Assembly (NCBI RefSeq): GCF_023278365.1
Contig: NZ_CP075338.1
Coordinates: 868,001 to 932,000 of the forward strand
Length of the DNA: 64,000 nt
Direction: 5' to 3'
DNA from: Epilithonimonas zeae
Lineage (GTDB): Bacteria > Bacteroidota > Bacteroidia > Flavobacteriales > Weeksellaceae
Below, in pieces: positions 46,432 to 55,668 of the stretch; the first letter of the stretch is position 1; every line of letters begins with the position of its first letter. The position numbers and the translations under genes are program-made. The notes below the pieces were generated by a model. That model was not told where the DNA came from. It ran no database searches and was given only the letters and a program-made list of their open reading frames with translations.

Positions 46432-47561
46432 TAGTTATACAAATCAAAATCTAAAGATACATCTTTGCTCATTGCAATGGAAACGCAAGGCAAAATTTTT
46501 CCCTGAAGTTTTTCATTTTCTGTCAAATATTCATCTTCTGTCATATCCACTTCCCCATTTTTCAGATAACAAAGACAGCTTCCACAGATTCCGGATTTGC
46601 AGGAATAAGGCAATTTATAACCCAAATCCAATAACTGCTGAAGTATTTTCCGTTCATTATTTTTTAGAATAATTCCGTCTTTTTCAATATGATTGAATTT
46701 GATTTTTACAGTCACATTTTCAATCAAAGGAAATTCTTTTTCTGTTGGATAGATATCATCGTTAAAAGCTTCGAACAATTCAAAATGAATATTTTTTTTC
46801 GGAATGCCGTGGTTGTAACAAGCATTGGCGACAGATTTTATCATCGCGCCCGGACCACAAATCAAAACCTTATCTGTACTATCCCAAATCGTAGATTCTT
46901 CATCATCTTCGTCGAGATGAAGGATTTGATTGATGATTAAAGCAATTTTCTTTTCATCTAATCGACCCTGGAAAAGTTTGTCTTTAATGGGTTCTTGCGA
47001 CAAAAAATAAAAAACTTCAAATCTTCCGACATTTTCTTTCTGCAGATCTTCTAATTCCTGCTTCAGAACAATATCTTCAAAGCTTTTGTTGCCATAGAAA
47101 AGGAAAATTCTGGTAAATTGTTCTTCGTGGAGGATATTCTTAATATGACTAAAAATTGGTGTTATTCCAATTCCGGAAGCAAACGCCAGAATTGTTCTTT
47201 TCTCATTAGGTCTGGAGGGAATGAAAAATCGTCCCAAAGGTTCACTTACTGAGATTTCATCGCCAATATGATAATTCTGAAATAGAAATTGGGTGGAGCT
47301 TTCGTCACCATTAATTTTGATTGCCAGTTCAATTTTACTTTCAAAGGGTGCTGACGTAAAAGAGTAATCATTCTGAATTTCCTTTTCATTGAAGTGGTAT
47401 TTCAATGTTACATATTGTCCAGCCTGATATCGATATTGCGATTTTAATTCCTCAGGAATTTCCAATTTCAACGCAAAAGCATTTTTGGTCAATTGTCGTT
47501 TTTTAGCTATTTTTAGCCTGTGAAACTGAGGTTGATTCGCGATTGTTAATTGATTCTTCAT
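46431..47561 (-). CDS. PaaE-like flavin reductase with 2Fe-2S ferredoxin domain
   Basis: 376 residues from ATG 47561 (a TTG lies two codons upstream). FAD-binding barrel about 15-115 with YRYQAGQYVTL; NAD-binding domain about 120-250 with LAFASGIGITPIFS and VLICGPGAMI. The C-terminal plant-type ferredoxin domain is at about 285-376, with CKSGICGSCLCYLKNG and a last Cys in ILPCVS. It moves electrons from NAD(P)H to an oxygenase or desaturase; the partner is not adjacent. It might serve the membrane hydroxylase encoded near 19 kb, but this is speculation. Confidence 0.9.
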   Translation of the reverse strand: MKNQLTIANQPQFHRLKIAKKRQLTKNAFALKLEIPEELKSQYRYQAGQYVTLKYHFNEKEIQNDYSFTSAPFESKIELAIKINGDESSTQFLFQNYHIGDEISVSEPLGRFFIPSRPNEKRTILAFASGIGITPIFSHIKNILHEEQFTRIFLFYGNKSFEDIVLKQELEDLQKENVGRFEVFYFLSQEPIKDKLFQGRLDEKKIALIINQILHLDEDDEESTIWDSTDKVLICGPGAMIKSVANACYNHGIPKKNIHFELFEAFNDDIYPTEKEFPLIENVTVKIKFNHIEKDGIILKNNERKILQQLLDLGYKLPYSCKSGICGSCLCYLKNGEVDMTEDEYLTENEKLQGKILPCVSIAMSKDVSLDFDLYN

Positions 47562-47629
47562 TGTCAAGAATCAAATTTAATGAAAATTGACAAAAGAAAA
47601 ATATCAAATTATCAGTTCTACTAAAAAAT

Positions 47630-48475
47630 ATGAAAACAAAATTGATTTTACTTTTATTTCTTCTATCTAATTTCTTATTTTCTCAGTCCCGAGAACAAAT
47701 TTTGGATTCTGACCTGTATAAAATGAAATTTCTATTTTATAATAACCTTCCAAAATTTGTCAATTATTTGTCATACAATATCAAGGTCAATGAAGAAGAC
47801 TTGCTAAAAAGAATTAAAACAAATCAGGCACAATCCAAATTAAAATCTGATAGTATAACCTATATCTATTTTAAAAATATTAGCAGTCCTGTTAAGTTCA
47901 ATGGTAAATATCAATCTTCAATTACAAAAGCTGTACTCACAAAAACACCCAATGGAAAAGTTGTAAAAGAATATTCTATGGTTGGAGTTTTTGATGAATA
48001 TGATAAGCATTGGAAATTTATTGACTCTTCTATTTTGACTGATGAAGAAATTAAAGTACATTTTTCAACCTTGAGTGAGAAAATGATTTCATCTATAAAG
48101 CCAATGATTCAATATCAATTTGATGAAGGTAATTTATTAAAAAAATGTAATGATTACCGTAACATTGAACTCGAGTCTATTTCTCCGTTTACTTTTGATA
48201 AACAAAGAATATTGGTCTACGAGACAGAGAAAAAAGATATTACAAACGATAATTATTATCTGATGGATATTATTCGATATAAGGAAAATCCCTGTCTAAC
48301 AAAATCTGTGTTGAAGGACTTTAAAAAAGAAAAATCAAAGTCTAAAATCGGTGATGAACTTGATATGGAAATTATTGTTTTTGATAGCAATACATATTAT
48401 TTTACCACCAAATTCAAAAATGACAAACGCATATTTTTTGATAAATTAACTGTTGTTGGGAAGCTTAACCCTTAG
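47630..48475 (+). CDS. Secreted protein of unknown function
   Basis: 281 residues with a clear signal peptide (ends LFSQ). The mature part is lysine- and tyrosine-rich, mixed alpha/beta, with no recognised domain. Its stop at 48475 lies 4 nt before the ATG of the thioredoxin lipoprotein, so they probably share a transcript. The GTTAAGC context near the junction offers no Shine-Dalgarno sequence. Confidence 0.7.
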   Translation: MKTKLILLLFLLSNFLFSQSREQILDSDLYKMKFLFYNNLPKFVNYLSYNIKVNEEDLLKRIKTNQAQSKLKSDSITYIYFKNISSPVKFNGKYQSSITKAVLTKTPNGKVVKEYSMVGVFDEYDKHWKFIDSSILTDEEIKVHFSTLSEKMISSIKPMIQYQFDEGNLLKKCNDYRNIELESISPFTFDKQRILVYETEKKDITNDNYYLMDIIRYKENPCLTKSVLKDFKKEKSKSKIGDELDMEIIVFDSNTYYFTTKFKNDKRIFFDKLTVVGKLNP

Positions 48476-48479
48476 AATT

Positions 48480-49115
48480 ATGAAAAAACTATTTATATAT
48501 TCAATCTTATCAATCAGTCTTTTAGCTTGTAAAAAGAACGATGAAAAAGTTGCCGAGGTAGAGGCAAAAGAAGATTCAATAAAAGTTGAACCTACAAAAA
48601 CCGAAGCGGATGTTGCGCAATTGAAAGAGTTTTCTCCAGAAACAATCTCAACAACTTTAAAATCGAATCATTCGGATACGCTTTATGTGACTAATTTCTT
48701 TGCAACGTGGTGTGGGCCGTGTATGCACGAGATTCCTTTTTTCAGAAAAAAGATGGAAGAATTGGCCAATCAACCTGTGAAATTCACTTTTGTAAGTCTG
48801 GATAACAAAACCGATTGGGCGACAGATGTCAGCGATTTTGCGGATGAATATAACATTAGAGAAAATGTTATTCTTTTAGACGGAACACTTTTGAATCAAG
48901 AATTTTTCAGGCAAAATTTCCAATCTTGGGATGGAGGCGCTATTCCATTTACCTTGATTAGAAAAGGCGATAAATCTGACGAAACGGTTGGTTCTATGAG
49001 CGAGGAAATGCTCAATGAGAAAATCGAAAAACTATTGACCCACAATTCTACTACAAAAGTTGTTGAGAATAAAGAAAAAGTTGGAATTGCCGGTCCTAAA
49101 AAATCTTTGAAATAA
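48480..49115 (+). CDS. TlpA-like thioredoxin lipoprotein
   Basis: 211 residues from ATG 48480 (MKKLFIYSIL); the open frame extends 9 codons upstream without signal character. Lipobox LLAC (Cys17), acidic linker to 50, thioredoxin fold about 55-185 with FFATWCGPCMHEIP (C78, C81) and the cis-proline in GGAIPFTLI. It acts on periplasmic disulfides, for example in cytochrome or envelope protein maturation. 12 nt before the FecCD-type permease. Confidence 0.92.
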   Translation: MKKLFIYSILSISLLACKKNDEKVAEVEAKEDSIKVEPTKTEADVAQLKEFSPETISTTLKSNHSDTLYVTNFFATWCGPCMHEIPFFRKKMEELANQPVKFTFVSLDNKTDWATDVSDFADEYNIRENVILLDGTLLNQEFFRQNFQSWDGGAIPFTLIRKGDKSDETVGSMSEEMLNEKIEKLLTHNSTTKVVENKEKVGIAGPKKSLK

Positions 49116-49127
49116 GTATTATTCTTG

Positions 49128-50096
49128 ATGAAACGTTTTCCTGTTCTGGTAACATTGATAATCGTATTAGCGATTATTACATTTTTCATCAACCTTAATA
49201 TTGGTTTTGCAAAACTGAATTTTTCTGATTTTTTTAATTCAGAATGTGAGAATTTTCAAATTGCCGGATTCAGGATCAATCGTGCTTTGGCAATGCTTTT
49301 AGCTGGAATCGCAATTCCTACAAGCGGATTTCTTTTGCAGGAATATTTTAAAAATCCTTTGGCAGGTCCTGATGTTTTGGGAATCACTTCGGTTTCCAGT
49401 TTGTTTGTGGCATTTTATATTTTCTTTTCACAGAATATTCTGATTCCTGATTTTCTACAAAATAGTTTTATCAGTTTATCTTCAATCACCGGAAGTGTTG
49501 TTCTGATGATGATTTTACTATTATTTTCGAATCGATTTCGGGATAAAAGTTTCATCATTATTTTCGGATTTTTGATTTCGGCTTTGGCTGGCGCTGTTGT
49601 TTCATTTCTTCAGTTTTATGTGGAGAGTCAAAGTTTAAAGAATTATATGCTCTGGACTTTTGGAGCGAATAATCAGGCGAATTTGATTCAGATTTCTATT
49701 CTTACAGTTTTAATCATTATTGGACTGATTTTCACTTTCAAATCTATAAAACCTTTAATTGGAAATGCTCTCGGAACAGCTTATGCACAGAGTTTCGGAG
49801 TCAGTCAATCCAAACTGAAAATCAGCATTATTGTAGCTTCTTCTCTACTTTCTGCTTCGGTTACGGCTTTTTTAGGACCGATTTTATTTATAGGCGTTGT
49901 GGTTCCGCATTTTTGCAGAATGATCTGGAATCCAGCCCAACTTTGGCATCAATGGATTTTGAATATGATTTTGGGTGTTTTCATTATGCAGGTTTTCTCA
50001 ATTATATCAGAATTGAGTCAGTTTCCGATTAATATTATCACGACATTCTTTGGAATTCCTGTGATATTATTCATGTTAATGAAAAGTAATAAGTGA
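49128..50096 (+). CDS. FecCD-family ABC transporter permease
   Basis: 322 residues from ATG 49128 (a TTG precedes it). Nine to ten membrane helices. GFRINRALAMLLAGIAIPTSGFLLQ, KNPLAGPDVLGITS and FLGPILFIGVVVPHFCRM are the hallmark stretches of permeases for siderophores, heme or B12. It forms the import channel with the ATPase at 50417. No substrate-binding protein or TonB receptor gene is adjacent. Its stop overlaps the next ATG. Confidence 0.93.
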   Translation: MKRFPVLVTLIIVLAIITFFINLNIGFAKLNFSDFFNSECENFQIAGFRINRALAMLLAGIAIPTSGFLLQEYFKNPLAGPDVLGITSVSSLFVAFYIFFSQNILIPDFLQNSFISLSSITGSVVLMMILLLFSNRFRDKSFIIIFGFLISALAGAVVSFLQFYVESQSLKNYMLWTFGANNQANLIQISILTVLIIIGLIFTFKSIKPLIGNALGTAYAQSFGVSQSKLKISIIVASSLLSASVTAFLGPILFIGVVVPHFCRMIWNPAQLWHQWILNMILGVFIMQVFSIISELSQFPINIITTFFGIPVILFMLMKSNK

Positions 50097-50410
50097 TGAG
50101 AAATATTAAAACATATAAAAGACTAATTATTATAAATATCTTCTTATTTATTTTAAGTTTTTCTTTTATGGAATATTCTAATATATTTCGTATTAATCAA
50201 GAAAAACATTGGGTTTATTCTACAGCTCATAGCTGGTATTTATTTTTTGCATTTCCAGTATCAATGATTGGTTCTTTAGTACTAAGTATAATTACAATTA
50301 TTAAAATTTTAAAACAAAAATATATTTGGTTATTTTTAAGTTTAGTTCCAATTATCATATTTCTTTTATTACCAAAAATTTTGATGATTTTAAATCTAAG
50401 AAATCCATAA
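50096..50410 (+). CDS. Small membrane protein inside the ABC transporter operon
   Basis: 104 residues from ATG 50096, which shares a base with the permease TGA. Three hydrophobic segments (about 10-25, 45-68, 76-99). No family recognised. Composition is even more AT-rich than the neighbours. Overlap with the permease and 6 nt to the ATPase mean it is translated as part of the transporter operon, so it may be an accessory subunit, or a recent insertion. Confidence 0.65.
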   Translation: MRNIKTYKRLIIINIFLFILSFSFMEYSNIFRINQEKHWVYSTAHSWYLFFAFPVSMIGSLVLSIITIIKILKQKYIWLFLSLVPIIIFLLLPKILMILNLRNP

Positions 50411-50416
50411 TCATAA

Positions 50417-51361
50417 ATGAGTCTCCTTAAAATTAATAACACAACAATTGGCTATTCAAACCCTTTGGTTTCGGAGATTAATTCATCTTTGGAATTAGGA
50501 GAAGTTTGTCTGTTGATGGGAAATAACGGCATCGGGAAAACCACCTTAATCAAATCAATTCTTGGACAAAATAAACTGTTGAAAGGAGATATTTTTATCA
50601 ATGGAAAATCAATTCAAGAACTGAATTCAAATGAAATAGCTTCTCAGATTGCAATCGTTTTTTCAAAAGCTGAAATCCCTGATAATTACACGGTTACAGA
50701 TTTAATTTCGTTAGGAAAATACATTCATTATCCTTATTATTTTAAATTGAATGAAACAGATAAACAAGAAATTTCCGAAATTATCAACAAACTCAATCTA
50801 TCAGAATATCAGAACAAAAAACTAACTGAATTATCTGACGGAAATCTTCAAAAAACCTTTATTGGAAGAGCTTTAGCTCAGAATTCTCCTTTTATCATTC
50901 TGGACGAACCAACAACACATTTGGATGAAGAAAATAAACTGATGATCCTTTCATTGCTTAGAAATCTAGCAAGATCAGAAAACAAACTCATTCTTTTCTC
51001 ATCTCACGATTGGCGATTGGCAAAAGAATTTTCCGATAAGATCTGGTGGATCAAAGAAAAAAAACTCATCAGCGGAATCTCGGAAGAAGTTATTCTCAAC
51101 AATCCTGAACTGATTACGCCTAAGATTTTAAACTTCAATCAGACATTTCATTCGCCAGAAATTAATGCCCCGAAATTGGAAAAAGAAATGATGTTTTCTT
51201 ACCTCCAAAAAAACTTCTCCCAGGATTTAAGAAAATTTAAATTGACGTTTAAAAATGATTTTTGGGAACTAAATTTGGATAATTTTTATGATAATTGTCA
51301 TAATTTGACCGAAATTAAACAGTCTCTGCAAACATTGATTAAATCAAGTATTTCTAACTAA
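50417..51361 (+). CDS. ABC transporter ATP-binding protein (FecE/BtuD-like)
   Basis: 314 residues. Walker A GNNGIGKTTLIKS near 36-48, Q-loop, signature ELSDGNLQKTFIGRALAQ (a variant of LSGGQ), Walker B FIILDEPTTHLDE, and SSHDWRLAKEFSD as H-loop. About 60 extra residues follow the normal end (after 250) and are of unknown role. Powers the permease at 49128. Confidence 0.92.
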   Translation: MSLLKINNTTIGYSNPLVSEINSSLELGEVCLLMGNNGIGKTTLIKSILGQNKLLKGDIFINGKSIQELNSNEIASQIAIVFSKAEIPDNYTVTDLISLGKYIHYPYYFKLNETDKQEISEIINKLNLSEYQNKKLTELSDGNLQKTFIGRALAQNSPFIILDEPTTHLDEENKLMILSLLRNLARSENKLILFSSHDWRLAKEFSDKIWWIKEKKLISGISEEVILNNPELITPKILNFNQTFHSPEINAPKLEKEMMFSYLQKNFSQDLRKFKLTFKNDFWELNLDNFYDNCHNLTEIKQSLQTLIKSSISN

Positions 51362-51443
51362 ATAGATTTTCTTCAATTTTATTTAATAAGATTCGCATAA
51401 CAATTAATCTGTTATTAATCAACAACTTAAACAACTTAATATC

Positions 51444-51480
51444 AAAATACTATGCATGCATAGTATTTTTTTTATATTTG
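51444..51480 (+). promoter_or_regulatory. MarR operator palindrome and -7 element
   Basis: A perfect 26-bp palindrome (51444-51469, core ACTATGCATGCATAGT) is followed 3 nt later by TATATTTG (51473-51480), an exact TAnnTTTG -7 element. The ATG is at 51506. A repressor bound here would cover the region just upstream of the -7 element. This fits autoregulation by the adjacent MarR protein and possibly control of the fad genes behind it. Confidence 0.75.
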
Positions 51481-51505
51481 TAAAAAGCACTTCAATATGT
51501 TAGTT

Positions 51506-51958
51506 ATGGAAAAGAAAAATTCAGAAAAAGTCGAAAGTGTTGACTTGATGTTAAAGTCGGCTTGGTTAGCGGTCTCGAAAATGTATTCGGACCAGGCATC
51601 TCTGTACAATTCAACTGCAGTTCAAGCACTTACATTACTTAAAATTGATCCAAAGGAAGGAACCAGGAGCACAAACCTTGGCCCTAAAATGGCAATAGAA
51701 CCGACTTCTCTTACAAGAATCATCAAGCTTCTTGAAGACAATGGTTATATCTACAAAGAAAAAACCACAACCGATAAACGGGAAGTCATTATCAAATTAA
51801 CTGATAAAGGTATCAATTCCAGAAACTTATCAAAGGAAGTTGTTATTAATTTCAATAAGAAAGTATTGGAAAGAATTGCGCCTGAGAAATTTGAAGTTTT
51901 CAAGGAAGTGATGACAGACATCTTAAAAATCGCAAACGAACTGAATCACAAAAAATAA
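51506..51958 (+). CDS. MarR family regulator of the fad genes
   Basis: 150 residues from ATG 51506 (another ATG 3 codons upstream). Helical dimer ends with a winged helix in the middle: LGPKMAIEPTSLTRIIKLLEDNGYI and KEKTTTDKREVIIKLTDKG (beta wing with the DxR motif). MarR proteins are often relieved by small ligands; acyl-CoA is a reasonable guess because the next genes form a beta-oxidation operon. 122 nt to fadN. Confidence 0.9.
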   Translation: MEKKNSEKVESVDLMLKSAWLAVSKMYSDQASLYNSTAVQALTLLKIDPKEGTRSTNLGPKMAIEPTSLTRIIKLLEDNGYIYKEKTTTDKREVIIKLTDKGINSRNLSKEVVINFNKKVLERIAPEKFEVFKEVMTDILKIANELNHKK

Positions 51959-52080
51959 TTATCAAGAAAGATAAACTCTCGCTGATTAAGCAAATCGAGC
52001 AGATTAATCTGTAATATCAGTGAAATCTGCGAGAGAAAACTCTTCTGTAAAATATTAAATCATAAAAATATCTTCTAATA

Positions 52081-54453
52081 ATGAACAGAAAAATAAAACA
52101 CGTTACGGTTCTCGGTTCCGGCGTGATGGGTTCCGGGATTGCCTGTCATCTGGCAGGTAACGGCATTCAGGTTTTGATGTTGGATATGCCTCCGAAAGAT
52201 TTGGAAAATGCCGACAAAAAAACAAGGAACAGCGTTGCACAAGGTCATCTTGACAACGCTTTGAAAAGTAATCCTTCACCAATCTATGACAAATCTTTTG
52301 TCTCCAGAATTACGGTTGGAAATTTCGAAGATGATTTGGAAAAAATCAAAAATTCGGATTGGGTCATTGAGGTGATTGTCGAGAGACTGGATATCAAACA
52401 ATCGATGTTTGAGAAAGTGGATAAACTTCGTAAAGAAGGAACTTTGGTAACTTCTAACACATCGGGAATCCCGATTCATTTGATGTCGGAAGGAAGGTCA
52501 GAAGATTTCCAGAGACATTTCTGTGGAACGCACTTCTTCAACCCACCAAGATATCTGAAATTATTTGAAGTAATTCCTGGTCCGAAAACAGACCAATCTG
52601 TGATTGATTTCTTTATGTCTTACGGTGAAAAGTTCCTTGGCAAAACCACGGTTCTTTGTAAAGATACACCAGGTTTTATCGGCAACAGAGTCGGTGTCTA
52701 CTCGATGGCGAAAATTATGGAATTGACGGAAGAAATCGGTTTAACGATTGAAGAAGCAGATTCCCTGACCGGAGATTTGCTGAATCGTCCAAAAACCGGA
52801 ACTTTCAAACTGGGAGATTTGGTTGGTTTGGACACCGCTTTCAATGTAACGAAAGGACTTCAGGCGAATCTTAAAGACGATGAGATGGTTCAGGCGCTTA
52901 AAGATTCCAAAACTTTGAATTATTTAATTGAAAATAAATTCTTAGGCGATAAAGCTAAAAAAGGGTTTTATTACAAAGAAAAAGATGCCGGCGGCAATGT
53001 GAATCGTTTCGTTCTTAATTATGAAACCCTGGGTTACGAACCGACAAAACAGCCAAAACTGCCTATCGTTGCAACAGCGAAAGAAGCAGGAAGTTTGAAA
53101 AACCGTTTGCCGATTTTGTTGAAAGACCAATCCAAAGCCGGAGAATTGATTAGAAAACATTTTGCTTCATTGTTTGCTTACGTTTCTCAAAGAGTTCCTG
53201 AAATCACGGATGTTTTCTACTCTATCGATGATGCAATGAAAACCGGTTATGCCTGGAAATACGGGCCGTTTGAAAACTGGGATTTTGTTGGTGTTCAGAA
53301 AGGAATTGATTTGGTAGAAAGTGAAGGCTATAAAGTCGCTGATTGGGTAAAAGAAATGCTGGCTTCCGGAAACGAATCTTTCTATAAATTGGAAAACGGA
53401 AAGCAATTATTCTACAATCAGAATACGAAAACTTACGAACCAATTCCAGGTCAGGATTCTTTCATTATTCTTAATAATATCAGAAAAGAAAAAACGATTT
53501 GGTCTAATTCCGAATCTGCATTAATTGACCTTGGTGACGGCATTTTGAACTTCGAATTCCGTTCAAAAATGAATTCTCTTGGAGGAGGCGTTTTGGAAGG
53601 CCTTAATAAATCTATCGACATTGCTGAAAAAGATTATAGAGGTTTGGTTGTAGGAAATCAAGCTGACAATTTCTCTGTCGGAGCAAACCTTGCAATGGTA
53701 ATGATGATGGCTGTTGAACAAGATTGGTACGAACTGAATATGGCCATCGCAATGTTCCAGCAGACTTCTATGAAGCTAAGATATTCATCAATTCCTGTTA
53801 TCGCTGCACCTTTCGGAATGACGCTTGGCGGTGGATGTGAATTCTCTATGCACGCGGACAAAATCGTTGCTGCAGCGGAAACTTACATCGGTTTGGTGGA
53901 AGTTGGCGTTGGTCTGATTCCAGGAGGTGGCGGAACAAAAGAATTTGCATTGAGAGCATTGAAAGGAACACTTCCAGACGATGTTAAGACCAATCATCTT
54001 CGAAATTATTTTATGAATATCGCAACTGCAAAAGTGGCAACTTCTGCCTGGGAAGCTAAACAAATGGGAATTCTGACAGATAAAGATATCATCGTTGTCA
54101 ACAAAGACAGACAAATTGCAGAAGCCAAACGTCAGGCGATTGTTTTGGATGAATTAGGTTACACACCGCCAGTTCCTGAGAAAGTTAAAGTTCTAGGAAA
54201 CGAAGCAATGGGAATGTTCTACGTTGGAACTGACCAAATGGTTGCAGGTGGTTACGCATCAGAACACGATAGAAAAATCGCTAACAAAATTGGTTACGTA
54301 ATGACCGGCGGTAATCTTTCTGAACAGACAGAAGTTTCTGAACAATACCTTTTGGATTTGGAAAGAGAAGCATTCCTTTCACTTTGTGGAGAGAGAAAAA
54401 CGCTTGAGAGAATAGGTGGAATGTTGAAAACAGGAAAACCGGTGAGAAACTAA
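52081..54453 (+). CDS. fadN: 3-hydroxyacyl-CoA dehydrogenase / enoyl-CoA hydratase
   Basis: 790-residue bifunctional beta-oxidation enzyme. Dehydrogenase half first: VLGSGVMGSGIACHLAGNG (NAD motif), HFFNPPRYLKLFEVIPG and CKDTPGFIGNRVG. Then the hydratase half after about 490, with GNQADNFSVGANLAMV and FGMTLGGGCEFSMH. This HAD-then-ECH order is the reverse of E. coli FadB and matches Bacillus FadN. It forms a fadN-fadA-fadE set with the following genes. Cytosolic. Confidence 0.95.
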   Translation: MNRKIKHVTVLGSGVMGSGIACHLAGNGIQVLMLDMPPKDLENADKKTRNSVAQGHLDNALKSNPSPIYDKSFVSRITVGNFEDDLEKIKNSDWVIEVIVERLDIKQSMFEKVDKLRKEGTLVTSNTSGIPIHLMSEGRSEDFQRHFCGTHFFNPPRYLKLFEVIPGPKTDQSVIDFFMSYGEKFLGKTTVLCKDTPGFIGNRVGVYSMAKIMELTEEIGLTIEEADSLTGDLLNRPKTGTFKLGDLVGLDTAFNVTKGLQANLKDDEMVQALKDSKTLNYLIENKFLGDKAKKGFYYKEKDAGGNVNRFVLNYETLGYEPTKQPKLPIVATAKEAGSLKNRLPILLKDQSKAGELIRKHFASLFAYVSQRVPEITDVFYSIDDAMKTGYAWKYGPFENWDFVGVQKGIDLVESEGYKVADWVKEMLASGNESFYKLENGKQLFYNQNTKTYEPIPGQDSFIILNNIRKEKTIWSNSESALIDLGDGILNFEFRSKMNSLGGGVLEGLNKSIDIAEKDYRGLVVGNQADNFSVGANLAMVMMMAVEQDWYELNMAIAMFQQTSMKLRYSSIPVIAAPFGMTLGGGCEFSMHADKIVAAAETYIGLVEVGVGLIPGGGGTKEFALRALKGTLPDDVKTNHLRNYFMNIATAKVATSAWEAKQMGILTDKDIIVVNKDRQIAEAKRQAIVLDELGYTPPVPEKVKVLGNEAMGMFYVGTDQMVAGGYASEHDRKIANKIGYVMTGGNLSEQTEVSEQYLLDLEREAFLSLCGERKTLERIGGMLKTGKPVRN

Positions 54454-54479
54454 TCTGTCATTATTAAAATTAAACAAAT

Positions 54480-55655
54480 ATGGAAGCATATATAGTAACA
54501 GGATACAGAACAGCAGTTGGCAAAGCGCCGAAAGGTTCTTTGCGTTTTACCCGTCCGGATGATATGGCGGCAACTGTGATAGAACGTCTGATGAAAGATG
54601 TTCCCAATCTTGACCCGGCCCGCATCGACGATTTGATTGTCGGTTGTGCAATGCCGGAAGCAGAACAAGGACTGAATGTCGCAAGACTCATTTCATTAAT
54701 GGGACTGGACACCGACAAAGTGCCAGGTGTAACAGTGAACAGATATTGCGCATCGGGCTCAGAATCGATAGCAATTGCGGCAGCAAAAATCAAAGCCGGA
54801 ATGGCAGAATGCATCATCGCTGGTGGTGCAGAAAGTATGTCTTATATCCCGATGGGCGGTTACAAACCAATTCCGGACACGGATTTAGCAAAATCAAATC
54901 CCGATTACTATTGGGGAATGGGATTAACGGCGGAAGCAGTTGCCAAAGAATTCAAAGTGGGTCGTGAGGAACAAGACCAATTTGCCTACAATTCACATCA
55001 GAAAGCAATTAAAGCGATACAGGAAGGAAAATTTGATAACCAGATTGTTCCGATTGATGTGAAATATAATTTCCTTGATGAAAAGGAAAAAATCCAGACC
55101 AAAGAATATGCATTCAAACAAGATGAGGGTCCGAGAGCTGATACTTCAATCGAGGCCTTGGCGAAACTTCGTCCTGTTTTTGCTGCCAATGGTTCTGTAA
55201 CAGCAGGTAACTCTTCTCAGACTTCTGACGGCGCTGCTTTCACAATGGTAATGTCCGAAAGAATGGTAAAGGAATTAAATCTGACGCCAGTTGCAAGACT
55301 TCTCTCCTATTCTACAGTTGGTGTTCCGCCAAGAATTATGGGAATTGGTCCAATGTACGCCATTCCAAAAGCGTTGGAACAAGCTGGCCTTAAACAATCG
55401 GATATCGATTTATTTGAACTGAACGAAGCTTTTGCTTCGCAATCAGTCGCCATTTTAAGAGAATTGAACATCAATCCAGACATCGTTAATGTCAACGGAG
55501 GCGCAATTGCACTCGGACATCCACTTGGCTGTACAGGAACTAAATTAACTGTTCAACTTCTTGACGAAATGAAGCGCAGACAAAGCAAATACGGTGTTGT
55601 GACAATGTGCGTTGGAACAGGTCAGGGTGCAGCGAGTGTATTTGAATTGTTATAG
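54480..55655 (+). CDS. fadA: Acetyl-CoA acyltransferase (thiolase)
   Basis: Cleaves 3-ketoacyl-CoA in the last step of beta-oxidation. 391 residues, normal. NRYCASGSESIAIAA holds the nucleophile Cys90; NVNGGAIALGHPLGCTG the catalytic His; CVGTGQGAAS the second Cys. Starts 26 nt after fadN. The following four-helix gene separates it from fadE. Confidence 0.96.
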   Translation: MEAYIVTGYRTAVGKAPKGSLRFTRPDDMAATVIERLMKDVPNLDPARIDDLIVGCAMPEAEQGLNVARLISLMGLDTDKVPGVTVNRYCASGSESIAIAAAKIKAGMAECIIAGGAESMSYIPMGGYKPIPDTDLAKSNPDYYWGMGLTAEAVAKEFKVGREEQDQFAYNSHQKAIKAIQEGKFDNQIVPIDVKYNFLDEKEKIQTKEYAFKQDEGPRADTSIEALAKLRPVFAANGSVTAGNSSQTSDGAAFTMVMSERMVKELNLTPVARLLSYSTVGVPPRIMGIGPMYAIPKALEQAGLKQSDIDLFELNEAFASQSVAILRELNINPDIVNVNGGAIALGHPLGCTGTKLTVQLLDEMKRRQSKYGVVTMCVGTGQGAASVFELL

Positions 55656-55668
55656 ACAAGGAGAAAAA

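Noticed and set aside
53222-53443. ORFs on the minus strand within fadN
   Set aside because: Shadow frames of a clear 790-residue enzyme.
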